Below, in pieces: positions 1-9,100 of a DNA stretch of 64,000 bases (position 1 is the stretch's first letter; each line of letters opens with the position of its first letter). The position numbers and the translations under genes were made by a program. The DNA is from Teredinibacter turnerae T7901. Lineage in GTDB: Bacteria; Pseudomonadota; Gammaproteobacteria; Pseudomonadales; Cellvibrionaceae. The notes beneath the pieces are model-generated. The model had not been told where the DNA came from. It searched no databases and was given only the letters and a program-made list of their open reading frames with translations. Where the stretch lies: contig NC_012997.1 of the NCBI RefSeq assembly GCF_000023025.1, positions 4,461,125 to 4,525,124 of the forward strand. The letters are read 5' to 3'.

Positions 1-106
1 TCGCTAATATAAAGGTCATGCCCAGCGTGAGCGGGACAAAAATAAAGTGATACATCGCGGTAATGGCAAATTGCCAACGCGATAGTTCAACCAGCGTTTC
101 GTTCAT
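1..106 (-). CDS. cydA: Cytochrome bd ubiquinol oxidase subunit I, N-terminal fragment (runs off the left edge)
   Basis: Reading the minus strand from the ATG at 106-104 gives 35 residues with the CydA N-terminal signature: [14 protein letters not shown] followed by FVPLTLGM. CydA is the haem-bearing subunit of the quinol-oxidising, oxygen-reducing cytochrome bd complex of the inner membrane. His20 in the AMYHF motif aligns with the conserved haem-ligand histidine (His19 in Escherichia coli). A GGAG ribosome site lies about 8 bases upstream of the ATG. The remainder of the gene, and presumably cydB, lies outside the window. The motif agrees better with E. coli-type CydA than with the cyanide-insensitive CioA branch. 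Only the first exported helix is visible, so nothing can be said about the Q loop. Confidence 0.88.
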   Translation of the reverse strand, partial: MNETLVELSRWQFAITAMYHFIFVPLTLGMTFILA

Positions 107-236
107 GCACTAGGCTCCAGGAAAGAGAATCAGGCTTCGCGGATGCGAGACTCTTTATTAGAATATACTTATATTCATGTGGCAACTAGCGCGCCAATGG
201 GATATAGGGGGTGCAACCGTCAAATTAGCGGCTTGG

Positions 237-250
237 GTGACATAGATCAA
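237..250. promoter_or_regulatory. Degenerate FNR/Anr-like half-matched site upstream of cydA
   Basis: GTGAC-ATAG-ATCAA resembles the FNR/Anr consensus TTGAT-N4-ATCAA: the right half is exact and the left half matches three of five. It lies about 130 bases upstream of cydA, a gene commonly controlled by oxygen regulators. One exact half-site can occur by chance, so this is only a candidate. Confidence 0.25.
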
Positions 251-318
251 AAAGATGAGACAAGGACAGAAGGGATAATCTCGATCGCGACTTATGCGCG
301 CCAAACCCTTGTGACAAA

Positions 319-356
319 CCCTAGTACCAATCCCTAGTACTATCTATCCCTCGTAC
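319..356. repeat. Three short direct repeats, CCCTAGTAC / CCCTAGTAC / CCCTCGTAC
   Basis: Nine-base units start at 319, 332 and 348; the first two are identical and the third differs at one base. They fill the space between the 3' end of the histidine kinase gene and the cydA upstream region, some 210-250 bases before the cydA start. Regular direct repeats of this size are typical of operators for response regulators, but no known consensus is claimed. Confidence 0.5.
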
Positions 357-373
357 TGCACCAAAAAAAGCGG

Positions 374-2647
374 TTAGAGCGGTAGCCAGCAGGTGAAGCA
401 GGAGCCTTCACCATATTCACTGAAAACGGATAGTCGGCCGCCATGCAGATTGACCAGTTCCTCCGCCAGAGCCAGGCCCAAACCCGTTCCCACTTCGCTG
501 GAATGTGAGGGCTCGTCCAGCTGTTCGTAGCGACGGAAGACCCGATCAATATCCTCTGGCTTAATACCCACACCAGTATCAACAACGTCAATCGCAACGC
601 CTTCGTGCCCCTCGCGGGATTCGCGCCTGGAGCTTATGGAGATACCGCCGGTAGACGTGTATTTAATTCCATTGGATACCAGGTTCAAAAGGACCTGCGC
701 CAACCGCTTTTGATCAGCGAAAACATTGGCAACCTCAACCATTTTCAATTCAAGCGTAAGACCTTTACTTTCAGCCAAAGGTGTCAGTGAGGTCACCGTC
801 TCATCGAGCAGAGTTTTCAGGCTGACCCATTCACGATCTATTGACATCTTGCCCGCTTCTACCTTGGACAGATCGAGAATATCGTTTATCAGATTTAACA
901 GATGCCGACCATTGCGTTCAATCACCTCAAGTGAACGATACGATTTCGGATCTTTGCTTTGATTAAGATTTTTAAGCAATCGAACACTAAAGCCGATAAT
1001 AGAATTGAGTGGCGTTCTTAGCTCATGTGACATACTCGCTAAAAACAAAGACTTTGCAGAGTTGGCATGCCGCGCGTCGTCCAGCGCCTGCGTTAACTCT
1101 TGCGTCTTTTTTCTCACCTCTTTTTCGACGATCAAATTCCTGTTCATGATGAACACCATAAACAGACCTATCAATATAACGACTACTGAACCGCTAATAA
1201 GCTCAAGCCACAATACCAGTGTTTCGTAGCTATAAATAAACTGGTTAGTAGGAGAAAAATCCAACTGCCAGGCTCGCTCTCCGAGACGAAAAGTTTCACG
1301 ATTGGTGAAGCGCGCACTCGGTTCGCTGCGCTGGTAAAACGTGATTTTATCGCGCCCGCTCACGTCACTAAGGGCAAACACAATTTGCTCGGTCACGACG
1401 TCGTGCAGTGCGGCCCCGACCAACGCGTCAGCATAGTAAAAAGTTGCGATAATCCCGGTAAATTTATTATTTTTGTCCTGCACTGGTACAGCTATGAAGA
1501 AGGTATAACCTTTACGGTCATCTAAACCTTGCGCAAGCGGGCTACTCATAGAAAAATCGCCTGCACGCCAGGCGAAATCAATTGTATCTTTGCTTTTTTT
1601 ATCACGGTACAAATCGTAGCCGAGCGCACTTGCATGATATTCGAGTGGAAAGATGTAGGTTACCGGAAAATAAAAATCCCTTTCTTTTGAAGGCATCTGA
1701 TCATCCGGCGAAAGTTGGTCGCGAATCAGAAAATCTTCACCTAACATCTTAGTTATCGCCGCCTCAAAATCGTTTCGGCCCGCAGTTTCCACAACAGGTA
1801 CCCAGGCCATGGCCGCAGAGTGCTGCATACCGCGCATTGCATCTGCTGCAAAACGCTGAAATTTTGCGTTATCGATCATTTCAATATTGCGGAACAAAGC
1901 TGCCAGGGTACGCGAAGCCTGCATAACACTCTGAAATTGTTTTTGCAGCAACGCTTGCAGACTAGCGGATTTTTCCTGGAGCAAGCGGTCAACTTTGTCC
2001 TCCTGGGCATTACGAGCTGCGACAAACAGTAGTGATTCAGTGACCAACAAAATTGCGTATGTGAGAATAAAACTGACAAATTTACGTCGTGAGTGGCCTT
2101 TTTTAAAAGAAGCTTTGGCGAGCATAATCGGCAAAAAAATCAAAACACCTACAGCATCTGCTATCCACCAATGAAACCAGGATATGCCCACCGATCCCAA
2201 ATCGAGCAGTCCACCGGCCATCAACACGCAGACTCCCAACGTAGGTGCCACCAAACTAGCTAATGGCCCGGCAACCAAACCCAGTAAAATTGTATCTTCC
2301 ACTCGATCAGACTCAAGTGCAGAAGGTAACAGTCGCCGTACCAGCGCACGAGCAACCAGCACTTGCGAGACGACCACTGCCCCCATGCCGATTGCGACAA
2401 ACAGTACAGTAAGAACATCCTTTTCAAGGGCGATAAAGCGAACAGCGCTGAGAAGAGCGGCGCCAATAAGAATACCCAAGATTGCATCGACGGAAAAAAA
2501 CAGTGCGCAGAAAATTGCAAAGCCAGCCGCAGGCCAAATCGGTGTTACCAGGCCAGGGGGAATAGCAAAGAACATCGCTCCCCAACCAAGCGCATAATAG
2601 CCAACACTGCCAATCACAAAGCCTTGAATTTTCCTGGAGAGATTCAC
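374..2647 (-). CDS. Membrane hybrid-less sensor histidine kinase, MASE1-CHASE-HisKA-HATPase
   Basis: A 757-aa inner-membrane sensor kinase. The N-terminal ~200 residues form a MASE1-like multi-TM region. Residues ~225-450 resemble a CHASE ligand-binding domain, with a further TM at ~475-500 and a short coiled coil. The kinase core has the H-box SMSHELRTPLNS (His541), the N-box LVSNGIKYTS, and the G boxes DTGVGI and GTGLGLALAEE. There is no receiver or Hpt domain, so it should phosphorylate a separate response regulator; none is encoded next to it. The start is the GTG at 2647, preceded by AGGTGG about 7 bases upstream; the ATG four bases earlier is out of frame. MASE1-CHASE combinations often respond to small extracellular molecules, but the ligand cannot be inferred. 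It is monocistronic in this window. Confidence 0.9.
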   Translation of the reverse strand: MNLSRKIQGFVIGSVGYYALGWGAMFFAIPPGLVTPIWPAAGFAIFCALFFSVDAILGILIGAALLSAVRFIALEKDVLTVLFVAIGMGAVVVSQVLVARALVRRLLPSALESDRVEDTILLGLVAGPLASLVAPTLGVCVLMAGGLLDLGSVGISWFHWWIADAVGVLIFLPIMLAKASFKKGHSRRKFVSFILTYAILLVTESLLFVAARNAQEDKVDRLLQEKSASLQALLQKQFQSVMQASRTLAALFRNIEMIDNAKFQRFAADAMRGMQHSAAMAWVPVVETAGRNDFEAAITKMLGEDFLIRDQLSPDDQMPSKERDFYFPVTYIFPLEYHASALGYDLYRDKKSKDTIDFAWRAGDFSMSSPLAQGLDDRKGYTFFIAVPVQDKNNKFTGIIATFYYADALVGAALHDVVTEQIVFALSDVSGRDKITFYQRSEPSARFTNRETFRLGERAWQLDFSPTNQFIYSYETLVLWLELISGSVVVILIGLFMVFIMNRNLIVEKEVRKKTQELTQALDDARHANSAKSLFLASMSHELRTPLNSIIGFSVRLLKNLNQSKDPKSYRSLEVIERNGRHLLNLINDILDLSKVEAGKMSIDREWVSLKTLLDETVTSLTPLAESKGLTLELKMVEVANVFADQKRLAQVLLNLVSNGIKYTSTGGISISSRRESREGHEGVAIDVVDTGVGIKPEDIDRVFRRYEQLDEPSHSSEVGTGLGLALAEELVNLHGGRLSVFSEYGEGSCFTCWLPL

Positions 2648-2846
2648 TCATACCACCTGTGGGTTACGTTCTACAAAGCATAGACCGCATGGCGTGGGGC
2701 AGACCAAATAACTTAATGATATAAGCGCCAAGAAGATTTGCTGAAACTTAAAGCTTAGGAACTAATAGCCTAGGTAAGGAAATTAAAATCGGATGGAGGG
2801 GAAGATTAGAAAGAGAGGGTTTTTAAGCACGACAAGAAAAGGAATT

Positions 2847-2873
2847 AGCCCCCAAGCTGTTCACTTGAGGGCT
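2847..2873 (-). terminator. Probable rho-independent terminator of the FabH-like/7TM-HTH operon
   Basis: On the minus strand AGCCCTCAAG pairs with CTTGGGGGCT (9 of 10 plus a wobble) around a 7-base loop, 13 bases downstream of the operon's last stop codon. The run that follows is T-rich but interrupted. Confidence 0.55.
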
Positions 2874-2885
2874 GAGACGAACACA

Positions 2886-3779
2886 TTATTCTTCTTTTTC
2901 CGAAGAAGGCAGATAACGGTAAACCGTCGACCGGGATGTGCCCAGTAATTTAGCTGCCTTTACCTGGCTACCTTCTGCACGTCTCATAGCATCCTGCACG
3001 TAGAGTTCTGCGAATTGTACCTGGGCTTCTTTAAGTGAGAGGCTGGGGTTATAGAGCATCGATGAAATCGCTTCCCATTGACGGTGCTCCTCGGTGCTCG
3101 GAATCATCGCCAACAATTTGAACAAGCGTTGCTGCGACTCCGTGTAAAACAACACTGCCATCATAAAGCTGGTTTCGATTGAGACGATAATGGTTGCGTT
3201 CAAATGCCAACCGAACTGCATCGCAACAATTACGAAAATGACCGATACGATTATTGGAGCAACGGCCACCAGCAAAATTGTCGATTTTCGACGAGTCATT
3301 ACATCTTTACCACGTCGCGCCAACAACAGAAGAATTAGCGCTCCCAAACTACCCAGTACAATAGTGAGCTGAAGAACCGGATAGAGCGGACCTGCATGAC
3401 GGGTGATGGAATATCCTATGGATTCCACACCATCTATTGCCAACCCTGGAATAGAACAGGATGCAATTGCGAACACTGCGATCAAAGCAATACCGTGATC
3501 GAGATATCTATTAGATAAGACACTGAGTTTTGCTGCGTAATGAAAAAAGAATGCAACAGTTAAAATCGCGCAGTTGTAGTACATCGTCATAAAAAATAAT
3601 GTACCCGCAGGATTTTTAAGTGATATCATCAATGCCAATTCAAAGATATTTACGCCGCAAAGGCCTACAAAAAAACCCAGTAGACTTTTGTCGACTTTTC
3701 GCAACGCCTTCCAGCCCAAAATAAACAACGCAATTTTGGCCGAGATGGCAACGATACTAGGTAAAAGATATAGCTCCAT
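2886..3779 (-). CDS. Seven-TM membrane protein with C-terminal Fis-type HTH (putative membrane-bound one-component regulator)
   Basis: About 297 aa from the ATG at 3779, 5 bases after the stop of the ketosynthase gene; an upstream TTG at 3809 would overlap that gene and is less likely. Roughly seven hydrophobic segments cover residues 1-215, an arrangement like the 7TM sensor modules of some kinases. A cytoplasmic tail follows and ends in a Fis/HTH_8 helix-turn-helix (AAKLLGTSRSTVYRYL). There is no kinase, AAA+ or receiver domain, so if it regulates transcription it must do so from the membrane. Its strict linkage to a FabH-like synthase suggests it senses the product of that enzyme. The HTH call is firm; the ligand-sensing role is inference. 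Confidence 0.75.
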   Translation of the reverse strand: MELYLLPSIVAISAKIALFILGWKALRKVDKSLLGFFVGLCGVNIFELALMISLKNPAGTLFFMTMYYNCAILTVAFFFHYAAKLSVLSNRYLDHGIALIAVFAIASCSIPGLAIDGVESIGYSITRHAGPLYPVLQLTIVLGSLGALILLLLARRGKDVMTRRKSTILLVAVAPIIVSVIFVIVAMQFGWHLNATIIVSIETSFMMAVLFYTESQQRLFKLLAMIPSTEEHRQWEAISSMLYNPSLSLKEAQVQFAELYVQDAMRRAEGSQVKAAKLLGTSRSTVYRYLPSSEKEE

Positions 3780-3784
3780 AATTA

Positions 3785-4789
3785 TTAAAAGACCATGCCT
3801 GCTTGACAAACAGAAAGACCACTACCGGTTCCCATGAGCAACAGCTTGCTTCCGCGCTCGGGCCTGTTGAGATGCATGTTCACAGGAAACGTAGCACTGG
3901 TCAAGTTACCAAACGACGGATAGGTGATTGGCGCGCAATCTATTGATTTATTTGCAATAGACACTAAAGCCTTGTGCGGTTTTTCACCAACCTGATGGCA
4001 GTAAATGCGGTCAATCTCTTCAGGTTTCCAAGCAAGTGTAGCGTAAGTTTTTTCGATCAACTTCTTGTGGAGCTTGGCAATCTGCAGGCTAATCTCCCTC
4101 ATCAACATCTGGCCGTCGTAGCCTTCATGGGTATGGCGGTAGTAACATAAATTAGCGTGTTCACCTTCTGAGTAGCTCTGCATCCAACGCAGCCCCTCAC
4201 CGGTCTCCACATTGCTTCTTTGGATTACCATCGCACCGCCAGCGTCACCCACGGTCAGCGCACCCAGCATTCGCTTGAACGCCTCTTTACTCTTTTCGTC
4301 GCGCAAAATTTTAATGGCTTCGAATAAAACCCGGCTGGGCTTTTCTCCAGTACAAACCAATACATTATTAGCTGTGCCGTTGGTGAGAAACGCATTAGCA
4401 ATAGACAGGCCATCCATAAATCCATGGCAGGCATTTGTCACATCAAAACAACTAGACTTTTTCGCGCCAATCTCCACCTGCACACGGTGCGAGGTGGCCG
4501 GCTCTTGCCAATCCCGATCGATGCCGCAATAGATAATCAGATCGACTTCCATTGGTGTAATACCAGCATCCTTCAGGGCAACTTCTGCTGCCTTTATTGC
4601 CATGTCCGAGGGGAACATATTTGCCTCTGATATGCGCCGCTCGATAATTCCGATCCTTTTGGAGATGTAATCCACGGGAGTGCCAAACCGGGTGCTACCG
4701 ATTTCGTGCATCAAGTCGTCTGACAACACACGTTGTTCTGGAAGATAAGCACCAATGCCCGCGATCTTAGATTTTCCGATGATTTCCAT
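3785..4789 (-). CDS. FabH-like 3-oxoacyl-ACP synthase III (KAS III) family condensing enzyme
   Basis: A 334-aa thiolase-fold enzyme with an intact KAS III triad: Cys121 in NACHGF, His265 in CHQVGEKPH, and Asn295 in SFGNLTSATFP. It also has the glycine-rich GDAGGAMV segment. KAS III enzymes perform decarboxylative Claisen condensation of an acyl-CoA with malonyl-ACP. This copy is not in a fatty-acid (fab/plsX/acpP) cluster; it is followed 5 bases later by a 7TM-HTH regulator gene. The ATG at 4789 was chosen because GAGGG lies about 9 bases upstream; a longer in-frame extension to 4840 has no clear ribosome site. FabH relatives such as PpyS and DarB make signalling pyrones or resorcinols, so a dedicated secondary product is plausible. 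A housekeeping FabH paralogue remains possible. Confidence 0.85.
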   Translation of the reverse strand: MEIIGKSKIAGIGAYLPEQRVLSDDLMHEIGSTRFGTPVDYISKRIGIIERRISEANMFPSDMAIKAAEVALKDAGITPMEVDLIIYCGIDRDWQEPATSHRVQVEIGAKKSSCFDVTNACHGFMDGLSIANAFLTNGTANNVLVCTGEKPSRVLFEAIKILRDEKSKEAFKRMLGALTVGDAGGAMVIQRSNVETGEGLRWMQSYSEGEHANLCYYRHTHEGYDGQMLMREISLQIAKLHKKLIEKTYATLAWKPEEIDRIYCHQVGEKPHKALVSIANKSIDCAPITYPSFGNLTSATFPVNMHLNRPERGSKLLLMGTGSGLSVCQAGMVF

Positions 4790-5037
4790 GATATAGCCCT
4801 CAAAATAGGTTGTTTGTAGGAGTTGGAGAGGGTATCTCAAAAATGGAACGGCACTATCAAAAATGATTATGCTGTTTTAAAAATAGGCAATTGACACGAT
4901 AAATCAGCGGATTTAGCTTTAGGGAAAGGGGCGATTTGTGGCTTTCGCCCGCCTCTGGTGCATGTAGAAATGCGCCTGGGAACAAACAACGAAAATAATC
5001 TAACGAGTTAAATTTAAACGTCAGTAAGGAGCATACT

Positions 5038-5238
5038 ATGCCAACACTTATTTTTAAAGTCGACTGCGGAAAAGCCGATCAACCAATCAAACACGATCTC
5101 CATACCCTGGAGAACAAAGTGCAAGAAGCACTGGCAGAACTCGATTATGACTACCTGGTATTTGACATTGAAGCGACGGATGAGTCTTTACTCGATTTGG
5201 AGTATCCGGAAGAGTACCAACACGCTGTTGGATCCTAA
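5038..5238 (+). CDS. Small acidic conserved-looking protein of unknown function
   Basis: A 66-aa acidic, probably cytoplasmic protein with no TM or signal peptide. It is rich in Asp/Glu, especially in its C-terminal third (VFDIEATDESLLDLEYPEE), and has a short amphipathic helix region in the middle. A strong ribosome site, AAGGAG, stands 8 bases before the ATG. It is transcribed alone, divergently from the FabH-like operon. I do not recognise the family. The ribosome site and the sensible composition make it a real gene rather than a chance frame. Confidence 0.65.
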   Translation: MPTLIFKVDCGKADQPIKHDLHTLENKVQEALAELDYDYLVFDIEATDESLLDLEYPEEYQHAVGS

Positions 5239-5263
5239 TTTCGCTTGGCGTGATGGCTTGCTC

Positions 5264-5306
5264 TGGCCGGGATGGTGATTTGTGCGCCACCCTTCATCCC
5301 GGTCCA
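5264..5306 (+). terminator. Hairpin after the 66-aa gene, possible terminator
   Basis: TGG-CCGGGATG pairs with CATCCCGG-TCCA with one bulged base around a 20-base loop. The T-run (TTAATTTTTT) only comes about 20 bases later, so termination is uncertain. Confidence 0.4.
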
Positions 5307-6132
5307 ATTCTGGTTGAAGTTGTTAATTTTTTCGACGCACATTGACAGCCATTAGTTACTTTCCCCCCGGGGCAAAATAACTTGTTACAGCAATTACCCT
5401 GCTAAAGTGACTCACTTTCTCCAGAAGCTAACTTGCTCACTTAACTTCCCCTGATGAATAATTTTCAGCAGGAGCAAACAGCACTTGTAATAAATAGAAA
5501 GCCTTGCCGTCACCAAACCCTACCAATATGCTGAAAATGATTTTAACGTCAGCGACGTCCTTCCTTTATAAGGCATTTACCCTTTCTTTAATAGTGAGAG
5601 CGAAATACGATCTCGCACAACTTGTGTCGCTTTATACTTCTATATATATAGACGCCACATCCAACTGAAGCGCTCTAGGCACAGTGCATACCTGGCCCTT
5701 TCAAAACCTTCTTGCGACGAATATCCGCCTAACCCCACACGAACGCATCCCATTAATGAATTCGTAACCACCTTTTACCGGCATCGCTTTGTGATTTCTG
5801 GTTAACACGGAACTGTTACCTCATTTGTCCTCGCAGAAACATGCTCACGTGAGTGCATACATATACCGACTTTGTCCATCGCCGAATACGAGAATATCCA
5901 CTGACACTATAGGTATTTAACTCAACCCGAAGTAATATTCGCTTCAAATAACGTACATATCTCACTGCAGTAACTAGCGTGCGTTTTTAATATCATTTAG
6001 CGTGTAATTCATTGCGTTGCCTCACTTGACACTCAACACGCCATACGACCGAATCTAACCATCAGAACCCGTGCTTCCATTAATGCGCGCCGCCCGCGCA
6101 ACCCCTATGCCGAGCACGTCGAAGGTGCAACC
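5307..6132. other. 826-base stretch without a recognisable gene; contains a small perfect dyad
   Basis: No frame with a ribosome site and sensible composition was seen on either strand. The only structure noticed is AAAGTGA-C-TCACTTT at 5404-5418, a 7-base perfect dyad suited to a small operator. There is also a TA-rich step near 5640. The stretch probably holds the promoter and leader of the large membrane-protein gene that follows. Confidence 0.5.
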
Positions 6133-9100
6133 ATGGAAGAAACCAAGACCCCCAAATACGGTTTGAGCCTGCGGGTAGTGATACCAGCGATTATCGCAAT
6201 TATTGGCTTGCTAAGTTATTTCTACTACGCAACCAACAACAGCCAGTATCAGACGTTAAACCGACATTACCTTCGCGAACTGGGCGACGCCACCAAAACC
6301 TTCAATACGCGTTTGAACCAATACTATGCTACCCGCTGGTATACCCAAGCAAGCGCGGCTGAACTCGATAATAATGCGCCGGTTTGTGTTGTCCACGACA
6401 ACCCGCAAGCCGATAAAGCAACAGGTAAAATTTTTTATTTCGAAAGCGGAAAGTTTGTTTACCGAGATTTAGCAACGCAAGAATGCTGGCAGCAACCGAT
6501 AACAAACTTTCTGCCTGCACCAAGCGGGGAGTTTTCGCAGTATTTATTGGTAACACCTAACAACAAGGTGCTTGCCACCAAAGGTGATCTGCGAGCCTTA
6601 TCCGTTATAGATACTCGCCAGATCGCCCGTCAGATCGCATTGGAACTCAATCGTGACTGGGTGAAGCTGGCGGCGAATTTCGAAAAAAGCAGTAGTGTTG
6701 AACAGCAAGCAGAGAACAAGCTGCCAGGATTTAGCTACTATCTGGACTTAAAACTAAATCCCGGCGAATATCGTATTTACCTGTTCCCGTTTAGTGTTGA
6801 CTTGGATTTCCCGGTTACGCCAAGGGAAAATGCGCACCAACTCTACCTACTGGGAATAGTGCCAAAATCTGCCCTGAGTTCCACCGACAGCAAGCGCTGG
6901 ACGCTAAGCAATTACGTACTTTCGCTGCTTGCGGTCGTATTCTTTTTGGTAATTACTCGACTGTTTTTGCTCTCGCAGCATCAACCGGTAGACAATCTGT
7001 TTTATCACACCACACTGTATAGCAGTTTTATTTTCTTTGCCGCAATTACTGCCGCCTATTTTGCCTTTTTCGAAACCAGCCTGGAAAAAGCCGATAAGGC
7101 GCGTAAAGCGTTTGCGATTGCCCAGAGCACCAGTCGCCAAATGTTCGAGGAATTAAAGCAAACATTACCCGAGCTTGATCGCATTGCGCAATTTTATATG
7201 CGAGATACATTCAGTTGTGACACCGGCGTGTGTAAGCGCGACCCAGAGACCAATCCCGCCGCATTTGCTCTGTCAAACTGGGATACCAACTCACTGATTT
7301 GCGATAGCGATAAAACAAAAATAGGCTCAGATCCAGTAAAGCCAGACCCCGTTTGTGTTTATTTCAGCAAGGAAATCCGACAAAAGGCAGAATGTAGCAA
7401 AGGCCATGTTACAGGTGATGAAACCCGGAGTCCCTTAGTCAACTGCCAATGGCGAGAGGCTATGGGATCGATGGACTGGCACATACTCCATGCGTTCACG
7501 CTAAAAGACGATGGAATGCAGGCGGGCAACCAGTTCTACAATAAAGAATTTCAGCGGCGACCACAAAATCTCGACCTTTCACACCGGGAATACTTTAAAA
7601 CAATTTTAAATCAAGAAGGCTGGTACCACGCAGAATTAACCAAAGGGCTGACTTTCCAGCAGTTCTATATTCAGCGACTGCGCAGTCTTACCAACGGCAG
7701 CCTTGCAACAACATTATCAGTACCTTTGCTTGTGCCGGGTGCCAACTACAAGGTGCTCGCCGCAGACATAGAATTGCGCAGCGTGAGCCAGTTTTCTACA
7801 GAGCGATTGAGAGACCTTCAGGATATATCCCTATTTGTACTTGATCGAGCATCGGGGGAAATTCTTTTCCATACCGATCGCTCGCGTATCTTAAATGAAA
7901 ATCTTTTTTCCAATGGGCGTGAAACCGACGCCGTTAGGCACGCTATTCAAGCACGTCGCGATAGCCGTGAAGGACGGGTGTTAGCGATTTCCGGTAACTA
8001 TCAGGGTTTACCCGGTTGGTTTGTCGTACATGAAGCCCCTCTCGACCAATGGGCTGTGGTTACGTTTTTTCCGAGAGAGTCCCTCAACAATTACTTCTCC
8101 AATATCTTTTTTATCAATATCGTCTACTTTCTCGCATTCCTACTTCTTGGGCAGTCCATCGCCTGGAGCATGTCTGCAGTTAATCGCCGCAGCCCTGTCA
8201 GGCGTGTTTTTGGCATTCCGAAATTCATCGAATCACGAAAATTAATGCTGTTTCTATCAGTATTAATTTTTGCACAGATCGGTTCGACTTGGATCGGGTT
8301 CGGGCTTACCCAGCACTTTTCCGCGCCTGAAATGGTGTCTATCGCGCTGGTTATTATTGCCAATCTAATCGTCATAACCTGGGGTATTAGCAGCTATGCC
8401 ATTATGGCAGAGCAGCAAATGAATAAACCACGCGACATAAAACATCGTATGCAAGACCTACCCCGGCTGGTAGCACAACATTTCGACTGGGGATGCGCAT
8501 GGCTTTTAGTAGGGTTCGTGGTCGGTGCGGTATTCTTGAACTGGAATCTGCATTACTCGGCTAAGCAACCTGCTAGAGCACTCAACTGGTACTACAAAAA
8601 TACAACGACTCCACGCATCAATGCGGAAGTACAAAATCTCGTCGCCAAGGCCAGACAGCTCTATCCAAGTTCAATTAGAGGACATGGGCAGGACCCATTC
8701 AAGCTAATGGAAGCCAATCGCTCCTCCGCGATCGATAGCGCGCTGGATCGGCTGCAAAACAATAGTATTGGTTTGGACGACGTCGGCTCTTTTAGTGAGT
8801 TTACGCAACTAACTAACACCCAGGAGTGGCTGGATCGCTATATCTTTCGTTCGCATAGCAGAAATAGAAATTCAACAGATAGCCTAGCCTCTGCGCAAAC
8901 AGCGGACGACACGAGTGAACGCGGCCTTCAATCAGTTAACAGCGATACCGAATCCGGTAGCCACAGCACTTTCTATTTCTTTTTATTCGTTGTTCCCTTT
9001 GGCGCATTCATGTTAGCGTGGCTATGGATTAGCTTTAACAAACGCATCCTCTACGGCCGCTTGTTTGGTACCGAGAACATGTTGCGGTTTATTAACCGAC

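Noticed and set aside
143-337. 64-codon frame upstream of cydA
   Set aside because: No ribosome site, unnatural composition, and it covers the probable cydA regulatory region.
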